From Aliikangiella marina (GTDB taxonomy: Bacteria > Pseudomonadota > Gammaproteobacteria > Enterobacterales > Kangiellaceae), in the NCBI RefSeq assembly GCF_007004765.1, contig NZ_VIKR01000007.1:186001-250000 (forward strand): a DNA stretch of 64,000 nt, written 5' to 3'. Below are positions 35,084-46,397 of the stretch, one piece after another. How positions within the stretch are numbered: the stretch's first letter is position 1; each line of letters starts with the position of its first letter. The translations under genes were made by a program, and so were the position numbers. The notes beneath the pieces were generated by a model. That model worked only from the letters and a program-made list of their open reading frames with translations, searched no databases and was not told where the DNA came from.

Positions 35084-35512
35084 TTATTTGCCGACTTTTT
35101 TGCGGATTGCTTGAATTGTTCTCAGCTGAGCGACCGCTTCAGCTAATTCAACAGCTGCTTCAGCGTATTCAATTTCTGAACTCTGATCGGCCATTGCTGC
35201 TTCTGCTGCTTCTTTCGCTGCAATAGCAGCCGCTTCATCAACATCATCAGCTCGTGCCGCCGTATCCGCCAAAATCGTGGTTACGTGTGGCTGAACTTCA
35301 AGCGTTCCACCAGACACATAATAAAGTTCTACATTTCCATCATGGTCAGTTACTTTTACTGTTCCAGGCTTCAAAGACGTGAGCAATGGGGCATGTCCTG
35401 GGACAATCCCTAACTCTCCTAATTCACCAGTGGCAACAAGTGAATCGACAGTGCCAGAGAAGATCGACTTCTCAGCACTAACGATATCTAAATGAAATGT
35501 ATACATATCCAA
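35084..35512 (-). CDS. atpC: ATP synthase F1 subunit epsilon
   Basis: A 142-residue protein with the N-terminal beta-sandwich (FHLDIVSAEKSIFSGTVDSLVATGELGELGIVPGHAPLLT) and a C-terminal alanine-rich helical hairpin that inhibits hydrolysis. It is part of the central stalk. It follows atpD by 45 bp and is the last gene of the operon, before a clear terminator. The downstream glmU that usually comes next is displaced by an islet. Confidence 0.97.
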   Translation of the reverse strand: MDMYTFHLDIVSAEKSIFSGTVDSLVATGELGELGIVPGHAPLLTSLKPGTVKVTDHDGNVELYYVSGGTLEVQPHVTTILADTAARADDVDEAAAIAAKEAAEAAMADQSSEIEYAEAAVELAEAVAQLRTIQAIRKKVGK

Positions 35513-35557
35513 TTTCCTATGCTCGAGAGCTTGTAGTTAATATTAACTACAACCAAC

Positions 35558-36949
<1,392 letters not shown>

Positions 36950-37000
36950 TTAATTTTTAATCTTTAAAATTCTTTAACTAATCTCACAATGACGAGTGCG

Positions 37001-37861
37001 CTATACAGCAGCTGCACCACCAATAATCTCGGAGATTTCCTGGGTAATAGCCGCTTGACGTGCTTTGTTGTATATCAACTGTAAGTCGTCAATGATATCG
37101 CCAGCGTTATCAGTTGCTGCTTTCATCGCAACCATTCTTGACGCTTGCTCACAAGCGACATTATCTACAACGCCTTGATAGACTTGTGATTCGATATAAC
37201 GGACTAGTAATACGTCTAATAGCTCTTTAGCATCTGGTTCGTAAATATAATCCCAGTGATGTTTTAATTCGTCTTCTTCTTGCTTTTCAACGGGCAATAA
37301 TTGGCGAACTCTTGGCTCTTGAGTCATGGTGTTAACAAACTCGTTGTGAACCAAATAAAGTCTATCAATTCGACCTTCATCAAATGCATCTAACATGACT
37401 TTAACCGTACCGATTAAATCAGTAACTGTTGGTGTATCACCTAAGCCTGAAGTTTTAGCGACAACATTGCCACCAAAACGATTAAAGAAAGCCGCTGCTT
37501 TAGAGCCAATCAAACATAAGTCGAGTTCGACTTCTTTCTCTTGCCAATCTTGCATTGACTTTAATGCGCTTTTGAAAAGGTTAGTATTTAAGCCACCACA
37601 TAAGCCACGGTCAGTTGAAACAACAATGAATCCAACCCGTTTTACTTCGCGCTCAATAATATAAGGGTGCTTATACTCAGTGTGCCCCATTGCCAAGTGA
37701 CCGATTACACCGCGGATTTTCTCGGCATAAGGCTTGGTTGCTTCCATACGATCCTGCGCTTTACGCATTTTACTCGCAGCAACCATTTCCATTGCACTGG
37801 TAATTTTCTGAGTATTTTTAATACTTCCAATCTTGGTACGAATTTCTTTTCCGACCGCCAT
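37001..37861 (-). CDS. atpG: ATP synthase F1 subunit gamma
   Basis: A 286-residue rotor subunit. The N-terminal helix ([26 protein letters not shown]) and the C-terminal helix ([20 protein letters not shown]-like ending) form the coiled coil inside the F1 hexamer. The central region has [15 protein letters not shown]. It follows atpA by 75 bp, which hold an intercistronic hairpin. Confidence 0.97.
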   Translation of the reverse strand: MAVGKEIRTKIGSIKNTQKITSAMEMVAASKMRKAQDRMEATKPYAEKIRGVIGHLAMGHTEYKHPYIIEREVKRVGFIVVSTDRGLCGGLNTNLFKSALKSMQDWQEKEVELDLCLIGSKAAAFFNRFGGNVVAKTSGLGDTPTVTDLIGTVKVMLDAFDEGRIDRLYLVHNEFVNTMTQEPRVRQLLPVEKQEEDELKHHWDYIYEPDAKELLDVLLVRYIESQVYQGVVDNVACEQASRMVAMKAATDNAGDIIDDLQLIYNKARQAAITQEISEIIGGAAAV

Positions 37862-37901
37862 AGACTGTTCCAGTAATTAGTTAAATTAATATTCTTTTAA
37901 A

Positions 37902-37929
37902 GTCCCCTCTCCCTAGGAGGAAGAGGGAC
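37902..37929 (-). other. Intercistronic hairpin between atpA and atpG
   Basis: Arms GTCCCCTCT and AGAGGGAC, with one bulged base, enclose an 11-nt loop containing CCTAGG. It lies 41 bp upstream of the atpG ATG. No T-run follows, so it is more likely an RNA processing or stability element than a terminator. Confidence 0.5.
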
Positions 37930-37936
37930 ACAAATA

Positions 37937-39484
37937 CTACCAAGTAGCAGTTTCTTTGAACTTGTTGATAGCCGCATCAAGCTCAGCTTCGATATCTTTA
38001 TCGTAGCCGCCACTTTCGTTGATTTTGGCCATTAACGATTGCTCGTTACTGTTCATGTGATCTTGTAATGCTGCTTCAAAGTCTAAGATTTTGCTCAACT
38101 CAACATCTTTCAAGTGACCTTTCTCAGCAGCAAACAATGATACCGCCATTTGCGCTACTGACATTGGCGCATATTGGTTTTGCTTCATTAATTCAGTCAC
38201 GCGTTGACCATGTTCCAACTGCTCACGAGTTGCGTCATCAAGATCCGATGCGAACTGCGCGAACGCTGCTAGCTCACGATATTGAGCAAGTGCTAATCGA
38301 ACACCACCACCCAATTTCTTAACAACTTTGGTCTGTGCAGAACCACCAACACGTGATACTGAAAGACCAGCGTTAACCGCAGGACGAATACCAGCATTGA
38401 ATAAATCAGTTTCTAGGAAGATCTGACCGTCAGTGATAGAGATTACGTTTGTCGGTACGAAAGCCGATACGTCACCCGCTTGCGTTTCGATAATCGGAAG
38501 TGCAGTTAAAGAACCTGTTTGACCTTTAACTTTTCCATCGGTGATTTTCTCAACATGCTCTGCATTGATTCTTGCAGCACGCTCAAGAAGACGTGAATGC
38601 AAGTAGAATACGTCACCAGGATAGGCTTCACGACCTGGAGGACGACGAAGCAATAATGAGATTTGACGATATGCCCAAGCTTGCTTGGTTAAATCATCAT
38701 AAACGATTAGCGCATCTTCACCATTGTCTCGGAAGTATTCTCCCATAGTACAACCAGCGAAAGGTGCGATAAATTGTAGTGCCGCAGAGTCAGAAGCCGA
38801 TGCAGCAACAACAATAGTGTTCGCCATTGCGCCGTGCTCTTCTAGCTTGCGTACGATGTTTGCAATCGTCGACGCTTTTTGACCAATCGCAACATAAACA
38901 CAGCGAATACCCGTGTCTTTTTGGTTGATGATTGCGTCGATTGCTAATGCTGTTTTACCCGTTTGACGGTCACCGATAATCAACTCACGTTGACCACGAC
39001 CGACTGGAATCATCGCATCAACAGACTTATAGCCAGTTTGTACTGGTTGGTCTACCGATTGACGAGAGATTACACCAGGAGCAACTTTTTCTACTGGAGA
39101 ATAAGTAGCACCTTCAATAGGGCCTTTACCGTCGATTGGATTACCCAAAGCGTCAACAACACGGCCAAGCATACATTCGCCAGTCGGTACTTCAAGAATA
39201 CGACCGGTACATTTTGCTTTTTGACCTTCAACGATGTCTGAGTAGTCACCAAGCACTACCGCACCCACTGAATCGCGCTCAAGGTTAAGTGCCAAACCGT
39301 ATTTACCGCCTGGCAATTCAATCATTTCACCTTGCATTACTTCTGCAAGACCATGAATTTTTAAGATACCGTCAGATACGCTTACGATGGTACCTTCATT
39401 GCGGGCTTCAGAAACAACTTCAAAATCATTGATGCGTTGTCTGATTAGCTCGCTAATTTCTGATGGATTCAGTTGCACGCTCAT
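37937..39484 (-). CDS. atpA: ATP synthase F1 subunit alpha
   Basis: A 515-residue subunit. The P-loop is [47 protein letters not shown] and [17 protein letters not shown] are characteristic. It forms the non-catalytic nucleotide-binding part of the F1 head. It lies 17 bp after atpH, on the minus strand of the operon. Confidence 0.98.
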   Translation of the reverse strand: MSVQLNPSEISELIRQRINDFEVVSEARNEGTIVSVSDGILKIHGLAEVMQGEMIELPGGKYGLALNLERDSVGAVVLGDYSDIVEGQKAKCTGRILEVPTGECMLGRVVDALGNPIDGKGPIEGATYSPVEKVAPGVISRQSVDQPVQTGYKSVDAMIPVGRGQRELIIGDRQTGKTALAIDAIINQKDTGIRCVYVAIGQKASTIANIVRKLEEHGAMANTIVVAASASDSAALQFIAPFAGCTMGEYFRDNGEDALIVYDDLTKQAWAYRQISLLLRRPPGREAYPGDVFYLHSRLLERAARINAEHVEKITDGKVKGQTGSLTALPIIETQAGDVSAFVPTNVISITDGQIFLETDLFNAGIRPAVNAGLSVSRVGGSAQTKVVKKLGGGVRLALAQYRELAAFAQFASDLDDATREQLEHGQRVTELMKQNQYAPMSVAQMAVSLFAAEKGHLKDVELSKILDFEAALQDHMNSNEQSLMAKINESGGYDKDIEAELDAAINKFKETATW

Positions 39485-39500
39485 GCTCTGTGTTCCTTTA

Positions 39501-40037
39501 TTATACGTTTAAAGTATCAGACAGCTTGGTTAGCTTTCCGCGAACCGAACCGTCGATGACTAAATCTTCTGCTTGAATAATCAAACCACCCAAAATGTCG
39601 CCATCAACTTCGACGTCAACTTCAACTTCACGACCTAATTTCGCCGCTAGCTTCTCTTTAATTTGGGTAATTTGCTGCTCATTTAACTCTGTTGCTGAAG
39701 TGACATGCGCTTCGACGGTTTTTTCAAACTCGCTGCGCAAGAAATTAAATAACACTTCAATTTCAGGTAAAGCCAGTAGACGACCGTTCTGTGCTAAAAG
39801 CTTGATAAAGTTGGTGCCGTTCGCATCCAATCTATCTTCACACACTTTTAACATCGCGTCTCGTTGGTCTTCCTTAGTAAAATGAGGGCTTGTTAATAGC
39901 TGTTGCATCGACTCATCGCTCACTACCTGAGACGCGAAGCCAATCATATCTGACCATTCAGCCAGTTTTTTAGCTTCTAAAGCGAACTCAAACGCAGCTT
40001 TGGCGTATGGTCGAGCTAGGGTTGTTAATTCAGCCAT
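39501..40037 (-). CDS. atpH: ATP synthase F1 subunit delta
   Basis: A 178-residue peripheral-stalk subunit. The N-terminal helical domain starts [19 protein letters not shown], and the C-terminal part ends [27 protein letters not shown]. It joins F1 to the b-subunit dimer. It follows atpF by 20 bp. Confidence 0.96.
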   Translation of the reverse strand: MAELTTLARPYAKAAFEFALEAKKLAEWSDMIGFASQVVSDESMQQLLTSPHFTKEDQRDAMLKVCEDRLDANGTNFIKLLAQNGRLLALPEIEVLFNFLRSEFEKTVEAHVTSATELNEQQITQIKEKLAAKLGREVEVDVEVDGDILGGLIIQAEDLVIDGSVRGKLTKLSDTLNV

Positions 40038-40057
40038 GGGCCACCTTCATTTATTGA

Positions 40058-40528
40058 TTAAAGTTCAGCAACTAATTTGTCAAGAATGTCTGCTTGTGCA
40101 GATGCATCGATATTGCGTTGAAGAATTTTCTCTGCGCCAGCAACTGCTAATACAGATACTTGCTTACGCAACTCTTCACGTGCTCGATGGACTTCTTGTT
40201 CGATTTCAGCTTGTGCACCGGCTTTAATTTTATCTGCTTCTGCACGCGCGTCATCTTTTGCTGAATCTACGATTTCAGCGTGACGCTTTTTAGCTTGATC
40301 GAGTAGCTCAGCCGCTTTTTCTTTGGCTTCTCGCATGGTTTCCGCAGCTTTCTTCTGAGCCAGCTCTAAATCTTGCTGGCTACGATCGGCTGCAGCTAAC
40401 CCTTCAGCGATTTTTTCTTGACGTTCAGTAATCGCTTCATCTAGCAAAGGCCAAATGTATTTCATAGTGAACCAAACGAATACGATCATCGCAAACGTTT
40501 GGCCAAATAGGGTTGCATTAAAATCCAC
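40058..40528 (-). CDS. atpF: ATP synthase Fo subunit b
   Basis: A 156-residue subunit with one N-terminal membrane helix ([22 protein letters not shown]) and a long charged coiled coil ([26 protein letters not shown]...), forming the peripheral stalk. Length is typical of the gammaproteobacterial b subunit. It follows atpE by 45 bp. Confidence 0.97.
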   Translation of the reverse strand: MDFNATLFGQTFAMIVFVWFTMKYIWPLLDEAITERQEKIAEGLAAADRSQQDLELAQKKAAETMREAKEKAAELLDQAKKRHAEIVDSAKDDARAEADKIKAGAQAEIEQEVHRAREELRKQVSVLAVAGAEKILQRNIDASAQADILDKLVAEL

Positions 40529-40573
40529 GGCAATCTCCTCTTAATAGTCGGTTAATGAAAAGACTCGGGATGA

Positions 40574-40852
<279 letters not shown>

Positions 40853-40904
40853 CTAATTAGGAATAGTTAAGTTTAAAGTTAAAATTATTTAAGTTAATTT
40901 TTAA

Positions 40905-41741
<837 letters not shown>

Positions 41742-41751
41742 TTAAGTCGAT

Positions 41752-42132
41752 CTAGTTCGTTTTGATAATGACGGGCGCTAACCATTGACCTAGCAACCCA
41801 ATCACAAATCCAATCAAGACATAAACCTCAAATCCCGGTAAAAATTTAAAGGCCGCCACCATAAGTGCTGCCGATAATACGATTTTGACCGTTTCACCAA
41901 AGTAAAAAGCACGAACAACCTGTTTGCTGCGTTGTGCTCCGGACTTGGAAAATGCCTTATAAACGAAGAAACTATTCGCAAGGAATATAGCGCCTCCGCC
42001 CGATAGCAATGCTAGTGCTACCTTCAATTCTTTCAAAAGCCCAATTGCCGCCGCAACCATAATGATGATTGCTTGTATCAATAGCAGCTTTTTAGCTTGC
42101 TGATGTCCTCGTTGGATCAAAGCTTGACTCAT
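41752..42132 (-). CDS. atpI: ATP synthase accessory protein AtpI
   Basis: A 126-residue protein with four hydrophobic helices (LLLIQAIIIMVAAAIGLL, LALLSGGGAIFLANSFF, IVLSAALMVAAFKFL, VYVLIGFVIGLLGQWLAPVI). AtpI is the first gene of the operon. It assists assembly or c-ring formation and is not always essential. A strong promoter lies 126-154 bp upstream. Confidence 0.9.
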   Translation of the reverse strand: MSQALIQRGHQQAKKLLLIQAIIIMVAAAIGLLKELKVALALLSGGGAIFLANSFFVYKAFSKSGAQRSKQVVRAFYFGETVKIVLSAALMVAAFKFLPGFEVYVLIGFVIGLLGQWLAPVIIKTN

Positions 42133-42257
42133 TGTGCGAACTTATTTGAAATCAGTTGCCTAAAATTGTGTTTCGCATTATCCAATCGAAGAATATGGAT
42201 GACCCTTGCTGCAGTGCTTTACTACGGGCAAAAAACAACCACCTAAATGCGGCGCAA

Positions 42258-42286
42258 ATTATAGTGATCAATGCCTCTATAAGCAA
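42258..42286 (-). promoter_or_regulatory. Probable sigma-70 promoter of the atp operon
   Basis: On the minus strand TTGCTT, a 17-bp spacer and a perfect TATAAT are present. Transcription would begin about 7 bp further left and leave a leader of about 115 nt before atpI. The stretch 42133-42492 (360 bp) holds no gene. It contains this promoter and presumably the promoter of the rightward hydrolase gene. Confidence 0.65.
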
Positions 42287-42492
42287 GTGATCGATCGGCT
42301 TAATTCAAGGCAAATTCTGTAATCCATCGAACAAACCTTATGCATATCATCGGTCTATCCTGAGGTTTAATTCATCAGCTAATCTCGCAAGATTATAACT
42401 TGCTGTTATTTAAGGAAATGTTACATTTTCGATTGGTCGTCATCAGGTGATTCACAGTAGAGTGTGATTTTTACCAGAAGGGAAAAAAAACG

Positions 42493-43521
42493 ATGAAAAA
42501 TAGATTAATTCTATTATTTATGCTGAGTTCGTGGTTTATATCAGATGTTTTCGCGGAGCATCAAAGCAGATACATGGAAATTAATGGCCATAAATTACAA
42601 ATCACCGAATGGTATTCCTCATCTCATAACCGGCAGCCCACCACCAATGACCCCAAACTTAGTACGGTTTTACTCCTTTCTGGACCGACCGATAACTGGA
42701 ATTCTGACTCTGCTTGGTTTGCTCGATTAGCCCCCAAACTTGCCAAGCATTACCGGGTCGTGGCAATTGACCGAGCGGGCCAACAAACCGATAATCCCAA
42801 TGCCCCCCTTGGCTATATTCAATTCGGTAAAGATCTTCAACAGTTGATCCCCAAACTAGCGATCAAAAAAATGCATATCATTGGGTTTGCGAGCGCTAAT
42901 ATTGCCATCAATCAGTTATTGTCAGGCACGCTTAGCACCGAAACCTTGTCGATCACCTTAATTGATCCGGACGTGCTGCTACCATACTCAATTAACCGCT
43001 ATAAATCAGATGCTAAGCCTTTTAAAGATAATCTTGAAAAATACATCGAATATATTGGTGCTGGTAAATACGCGGCCCGGGCTAAACAAAAGAATGACAC
43101 TGAATATAAGCACCTGCAGTCAATCAATGCAAAGGATCCCGAGACGGATTGGCGTTATGTCGAGAAAACATTTCAATCTCGATTATCGATTATCAGCTTG
43201 CAAAATCTATTTAAAGAAATCGCGCGTTACGGTGAGGATTTAGATATCGCAGCCAAGCAGACATTGCCTAAAGACATACCATTAGTGGTTTTCGATACCG
43301 ATTTTGAGGATAACTATATTGCTCAAACTGAGAAAGACGCTGATAAGCAAGGTTTACGACGCTGGAAGGCGGAGGCCGCCAAGTTTTATCAACAGTTAGC
43401 AGATGAGTCAGTCAACGGTCAATACATTCATCTCGACAGCAAAGAACATTTGTTACCTTTTTCTGATCCTGACCAACTGATAGCAACGATTCAGCGACTT
43501 AATGACCGAGCCTCTCAATAG
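42493..43521 (+). CDS. Exported alpha/beta-hydrolase-like protein with a degenerate nucleophile elbow
   Basis: A 342-residue protein with a signal peptide (MKNRLILLFMLSSWFISDVFA). The alpha/beta-hydrolase pattern is visible: LLLSGPTDNW for the oxyanion region, YRVVAIDRAGQQTDNP, and IIGFASANIAINQLL at the nucleophile-elbow position. Where the family has G-x-S-x-G, this protein has G131-F-A133-S134-A. The nucleophile position is alanine, with a serine one residue later. Late acid and histidine candidates are VVFDTDFED and KEHLLPF. It may be catalytically inactive or use S134. Its 3' end overlaps the AlkD-like gene by 20 nt if the latter uses its first ATG. Confidence 0.65.
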   Translation: MKNRLILLFMLSSWFISDVFAEHQSRYMEINGHKLQITEWYSSSHNRQPTTNDPKLSTVLLLSGPTDNWNSDSAWFARLAPKLAKHYRVVAIDRAGQQTDNPNAPLGYIQFGKDLQQLIPKLAIKKMHIIGFASANIAINQLLSGTLSTETLSITLIDPDVLLPYSINRYKSDAKPFKDNLEKYIEYIGAGKYAARAKQKNDTEYKHLQSINAKDPETDWRYVEKTFQSRLSIISLQNLFKEIARYGEDLDIAAKQTLPKDIPLVVFDTDFEDNYIAQTEKDADKQGLRRWKAEAAKFYQQLADESVNGQYIHLDSKEHLLPFSDPDQLIATIQRLNDRASQ

Positions 43522-44224
43522 CATGGAATCTGAAATACTTAAATCGCTGCACAACTTGGCTAATCACGCGTTAGCTCAGTCAGCCAGCGGTTTTTTTAAG
43601 ACTGAACCGGGCGGCTATGGAGAAGGTGACCAATTTATCGGGATCAGAGTGCCGGTTATTCGTCAGCAAGTTAAGCAATTTAAACCCGTTCCTTTATCCG
43701 TTTGTGAAAAACTGCTTAGTTCTCCATTCCACGAAGTTCGAATGTTTGCGCTACTCGCTATGGTCGAGATTTTTAATTGCAAAAAAAACGACAGGAGGAC
43801 AGCAGTTTACCAAAGCTATATGGCTAATTTACGGTACATCAATAACTGGGATTTGGTCGATTGTGCCTGTTATAAAATAGTCGGTCCTTTTCTTGAAGAT
43901 AAACCCCGCGATGTGCTTTATCAGTTGGCCCAGTCTAACAATCTTTGGGAACGACGGATTGCCATCGTTGCAACCTATCACTTTATCAAGGCAGGGGATT
44001 TTAAAGATACCCTCGCGATTGCAAACTTATTACAAAATGATCACCATGATCTGATTCACAAAGCTGTGGGCTGGATGCTCAAATTGGTCGGTCAACAAAA
44101 TGAGTCTTGTTTACTCGACTATCTTAAGCCGCGATATGGTGACATGCCGCGAACTTTATTACGTACCGCAATAGAAAAACTCCCAGGACAGTTAAGGCAA
44201 GACCTCCTCAATAATAAGTTTTGA
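43502..44224 (+). CDS. AlkD-family DNA alkylation repair glycosylase
   Basis: A 240-residue all-helical HEAT-like repeat protein. Family landmarks are GGYGEGDQFIGIRVPVIR, INNWDLVDCACY (with the tryptophan and aspartate of the alkylpurine-binding site), NLWERRIAIVATYHFI and LIHKAVGWMLK. AlkD enzymes excise bulky or positively charged alkylated purines such as N3- and N7-alkyl adducts. Either ATG 43502, overlapping the previous gene, or ATG 43523, just after its stop, may be used. Neither has a strong ribosome site. It is co-directional with the hydrolase gene and may be coupled to it. Confidence 0.88.
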   Translation: MTEPLNSMESEILKSLHNLANHALAQSASGFFKTEPGGYGEGDQFIGIRVPVIRQQVKQFKPVPLSVCEKLLSSPFHEVRMFALLAMVEIFNCKKNDRRTAVYQSYMANLRYINNWDLVDCACYKIVGPFLEDKPRDVLYQLAQSNNLWERRIAIVATYHFIKAGDFKDTLAIANLLQNDHHDLIHKAVGWMLKLVGQQNESCLLDYLKPRYGDMPRTLLRTAIEKLPGQLRQDLLNNKF

Positions 44225-44323
44225 GCCGATTTACTGGCAATACGCCAATAAATATCTAAGCTTAGAGTTAATGATGAATAATCTCATCAATCATTGACTA
44301 ACAAGAAAATAACCACGGCCATT

Positions 44324-44743
44324 ATGAGTATTTTGACCACAGACACCCAAGAACCGATAGCAGCTAGCAAAGCGAAAGTCCTTGTCGCTGATGACGAAGG
44401 CACAATGAGACAGATGCTCCAAGCGATATTAGAAGAAGTCGGTTTTACCGATATCACAGCGACGAAAGAGGGTGACTCGACACTCAAAAAACTACTCGAT
44501 GAGCACTATGATCTGATTGTCTGTGATTGGGATATGCCTGGTGCCACCGGCAATGAAATTTTAAAACAGGTGAGAAAATCTGAGTTAAATAAAGATATTA
44601 CCTTTTTTATGTGTACCGGTAATTCGAGCGCCGAAGCGGTCAAAGAAGCAATCCAAGCCGGCGTGTCCAACTATATCGTTAAACCAATCAATACAGACAC
44701 AATGATTGAAAAACTCTCCTTCTATTTTGAGCTGTATACCTGA
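44324..44743 (+). CDS. Single-domain response regulator (CheY-like)
   Basis: About 139 residues, using ATG 44324 rather than the in-frame TTG at 44294. One receiver domain: VLVADDEGTMRQML (acid pair), DLIVCDWDMPGATGNE (phospho-acceptor in CDWDMP), FMCTGNSS (switch threonine) and NYIVKPI (lysine). There is no output domain, so it should act by protein-protein contact or as a phosphate intermediate. No kinase or flagellar gene is adjacent. The orphan hybrid kinase at 5.8-10.4 kb is a conceivable but unsupported partner. Confidence 0.88.
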   Translation: MSILTTDTQEPIAASKAKVLVADDEGTMRQMLQAILEEVGFTDITATKEGDSTLKKLLDEHYDLIVCDWDMPGATGNEILKQVRKSELNKDITFFMCTGNSSAEAVKEAIQAGVSNYIVKPINTDTMIEKLSFYFELYT

Positions 44744-44889
44744 AACAACTCCATCGACTTTTCTTTCAATCCCTTCACCCTCGACCACAGATTGGTTTTA
44801 ACCAAGAAATTCTGTTTTTTATAAAAACCTTGTAAGATTTCTGACCGCTCGCACGTCAACCTTATGAGAACGACGTAAGGAGAAGGACA

Positions 44890-45426
44890 TTGGATCCCAT
44901 TTTGGTCAAAAACAAAATTGCTGAACTCGCCAAAATCCACGGTAGGTTGGTATTTAACACCGCTTACCGAGTGATTGGTGATATTCAACGAGCGGAGGAT
45001 ATTACACAAGATATCTTCATCAAATTATTTAGCAACAGAGCGTTACTTGAAGGCAACGTGAGGAATTGGGCTGCTTACTTAACCACTTTAACAACCCGAA
45101 CTTCACTTGATCTTTTACGCAAACTCAAAGTGCGTCATGAAGATAATAATCGACAAGCATATGAGCCAACTGAAGCAATAGACACAACGCTTAACCCTGA
45201 ACAGCAATTTTCATTAAACCAGGATATCGAAGTTTTTCGACATCATCTCTCTGAGCTTTCATCCCAAGAGGCCCAAGTAATCATTCTACGCTTTCTCCAT
45301 GAATTCACTTATCAGGAAATTGCCGAACAACTCGAGATTAGTTCGAGTCTAGTTGGCGTGACACTGAAACGTGGCATAGAAAAAATTAATCTGAAAGTGG
45401 CTAACCCCCAATTAGCAGGAGCTTAA
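44890..45426 (+). CDS. ECF RNA polymerase sigma factor
   Basis: A 178-residue sigma factor with region 2 (VFNTAYRVIGDIQRAEDITQDIFIKLF) and region 4 (LSSQEAQVIILRFLHEFTYQEIAEQLEISSSLVGVTLKRGIEKI), and no domain 1 or 3. The start is TTG at 44890, with AAGGAG 7 nt upstream. The next gene begins one base after its stop and encodes a membrane protein with a soluble N-terminus, as in sigma/anti-sigma pairs. It probably controls an envelope stress or similar regulon. The group cannot be identified more exactly. Confidence 0.9.
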   Translation: MDPILVKNKIAELAKIHGRLVFNTAYRVIGDIQRAEDITQDIFIKLFSNRALLEGNVRNWAAYLTTLTTRTSLDLLRKLKVRHEDNNRQAYEPTEAIDTTLNPEQQFSLNQDIEVFRHHLSELSSQEAQVIILRFLHEFTYQEIAEQLEISSSLVGVTLKRGIEKINLKVANPQLAGA

Positions 45427-45427
45427 A

Positions 45428-46321
45428 ATGAATCAGAACCAACCACTTGATCCTAAACTGGACAGCACATTGCAACAAATGAAAGCACTTGAACCTGATG
45501 AAGCGACCTACCAAGCAATGGAAGATAGGCTATTGAGTGCAATCGAACAACACGCTCACAGTCACTCAAATATTGAAAACGATACCACGGATGCAAATCA
45601 GCGTACTTTTTTCGAAGTATTCAAAGCGATATTTCAGCCGCAAAGGATTCTCGCGGGAGGTCTTGCAACCTTAGCATTTGTAGTTTCGAGCTTACTTTTA
45701 TTTACCTCTAACACGCAATCGGCGTTTGCCCAGGTGATTAGTCACCTGCAAAATATTAATACAATGCAATACCAAGCTAATATGATTGCTAACGGTAACC
45801 CGTTAATGTCTTTAAAAGTTTTGTATAAAACACCTGATAAAGTCCGCGTGGAAACCACACCTGCAAGCCAAACAGACCAGCATAACCCTGCCGGCGCGCA
45901 AATGATTAATATTATTCACTCTCAACACGGTAAGGGATTAACTTTGATCCCCGCTCAAAAGTTCGCGATACCTTTTGCTTTCTCGGTCGATAAAGCCGCA
46001 CAGTCAATTGAACAGAATCCTTTACACTGGTTTGAATTAGCAAAAGAATTCAAGGGCGAGGCTGAATATCTTGGAACCGACGTCGTTAATGCACAAAATG
46101 TTGAAGGGTTTCGATTTGCGAACAATGATATTGTTATATCTATATGGGCAAATACTGAGACTAATATGCCAGTAAGGTTTGCGATGTCCAGTGATAACGG
46201 GGGCGACCAACCAATATTCACGATGCAAGCAGACCTGGAACTTAACATTTCGATTGAGGAGTCTCTATTCTCACTCGAAATACCCGCTGATTACACCTTG
46301 GTCGGCGAGGACAAGGATTAA
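45428..46321 (+). CDS. Putative membrane anti-sigma factor with LolA/RseB-like periplasmic domain
   Basis: A 297-residue protein. A 70-residue cytoplasmic part (possible sigma-binding helix PDEATYQAMEDRLLSAIEQHAH) is followed by one membrane helix at about 74-93 (ILAGGLATLAFVVSSLLLFT). The periplasmic part (TMQYQANMIANGNPLMSLKVLYKTPDKVRVE...) has the strand pattern of LolA/RseB-type lipid-binding folds, ending DLELNISIEESLFSLEIPADY. It starts one base after the sigma-factor stop. It fuses features that in E. coli are split between RseA and RseB. The function is inferred from position and topology. Confidence 0.65.
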   Translation: MNQNQPLDPKLDSTLQQMKALEPDEATYQAMEDRLLSAIEQHAHSHSNIENDTTDANQRTFFEVFKAIFQPQRILAGGLATLAFVVSSLLLFTSNTQSAFAQVISHLQNINTMQYQANMIANGNPLMSLKVLYKTPDKVRVETTPASQTDQHNPAGAQMINIIHSQHGKGLTLIPAQKFAIPFAFSVDKAAQSIEQNPLHWFELAKEFKGEAEYLGTDVVNAQNVEGFRFANNDIVISIWANTETNMPVRFAMSSDNGGDQPIFTMQADLELNISIEESLFSLEIPADYTLVGEDKD

Positions 46322-46359
46322 ATACCAGAGCGATTGGAGTATTTAATGTCGTGCGATTA

Positions 46360-46386
46360 AAAAGGGAGCAATCGCTCCCTTTTTTA
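46360..46386. terminator. Bidirectional terminator between the sigma operon and the reductase gene
   Basis: Stem AAAAGGGAGC / GCTCCCTTTT with an AATC loop and T-runs on both strands, between convergent genes. Confidence 0.85.
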
Positions 46387-46397
46387 AATTGAAAGGC

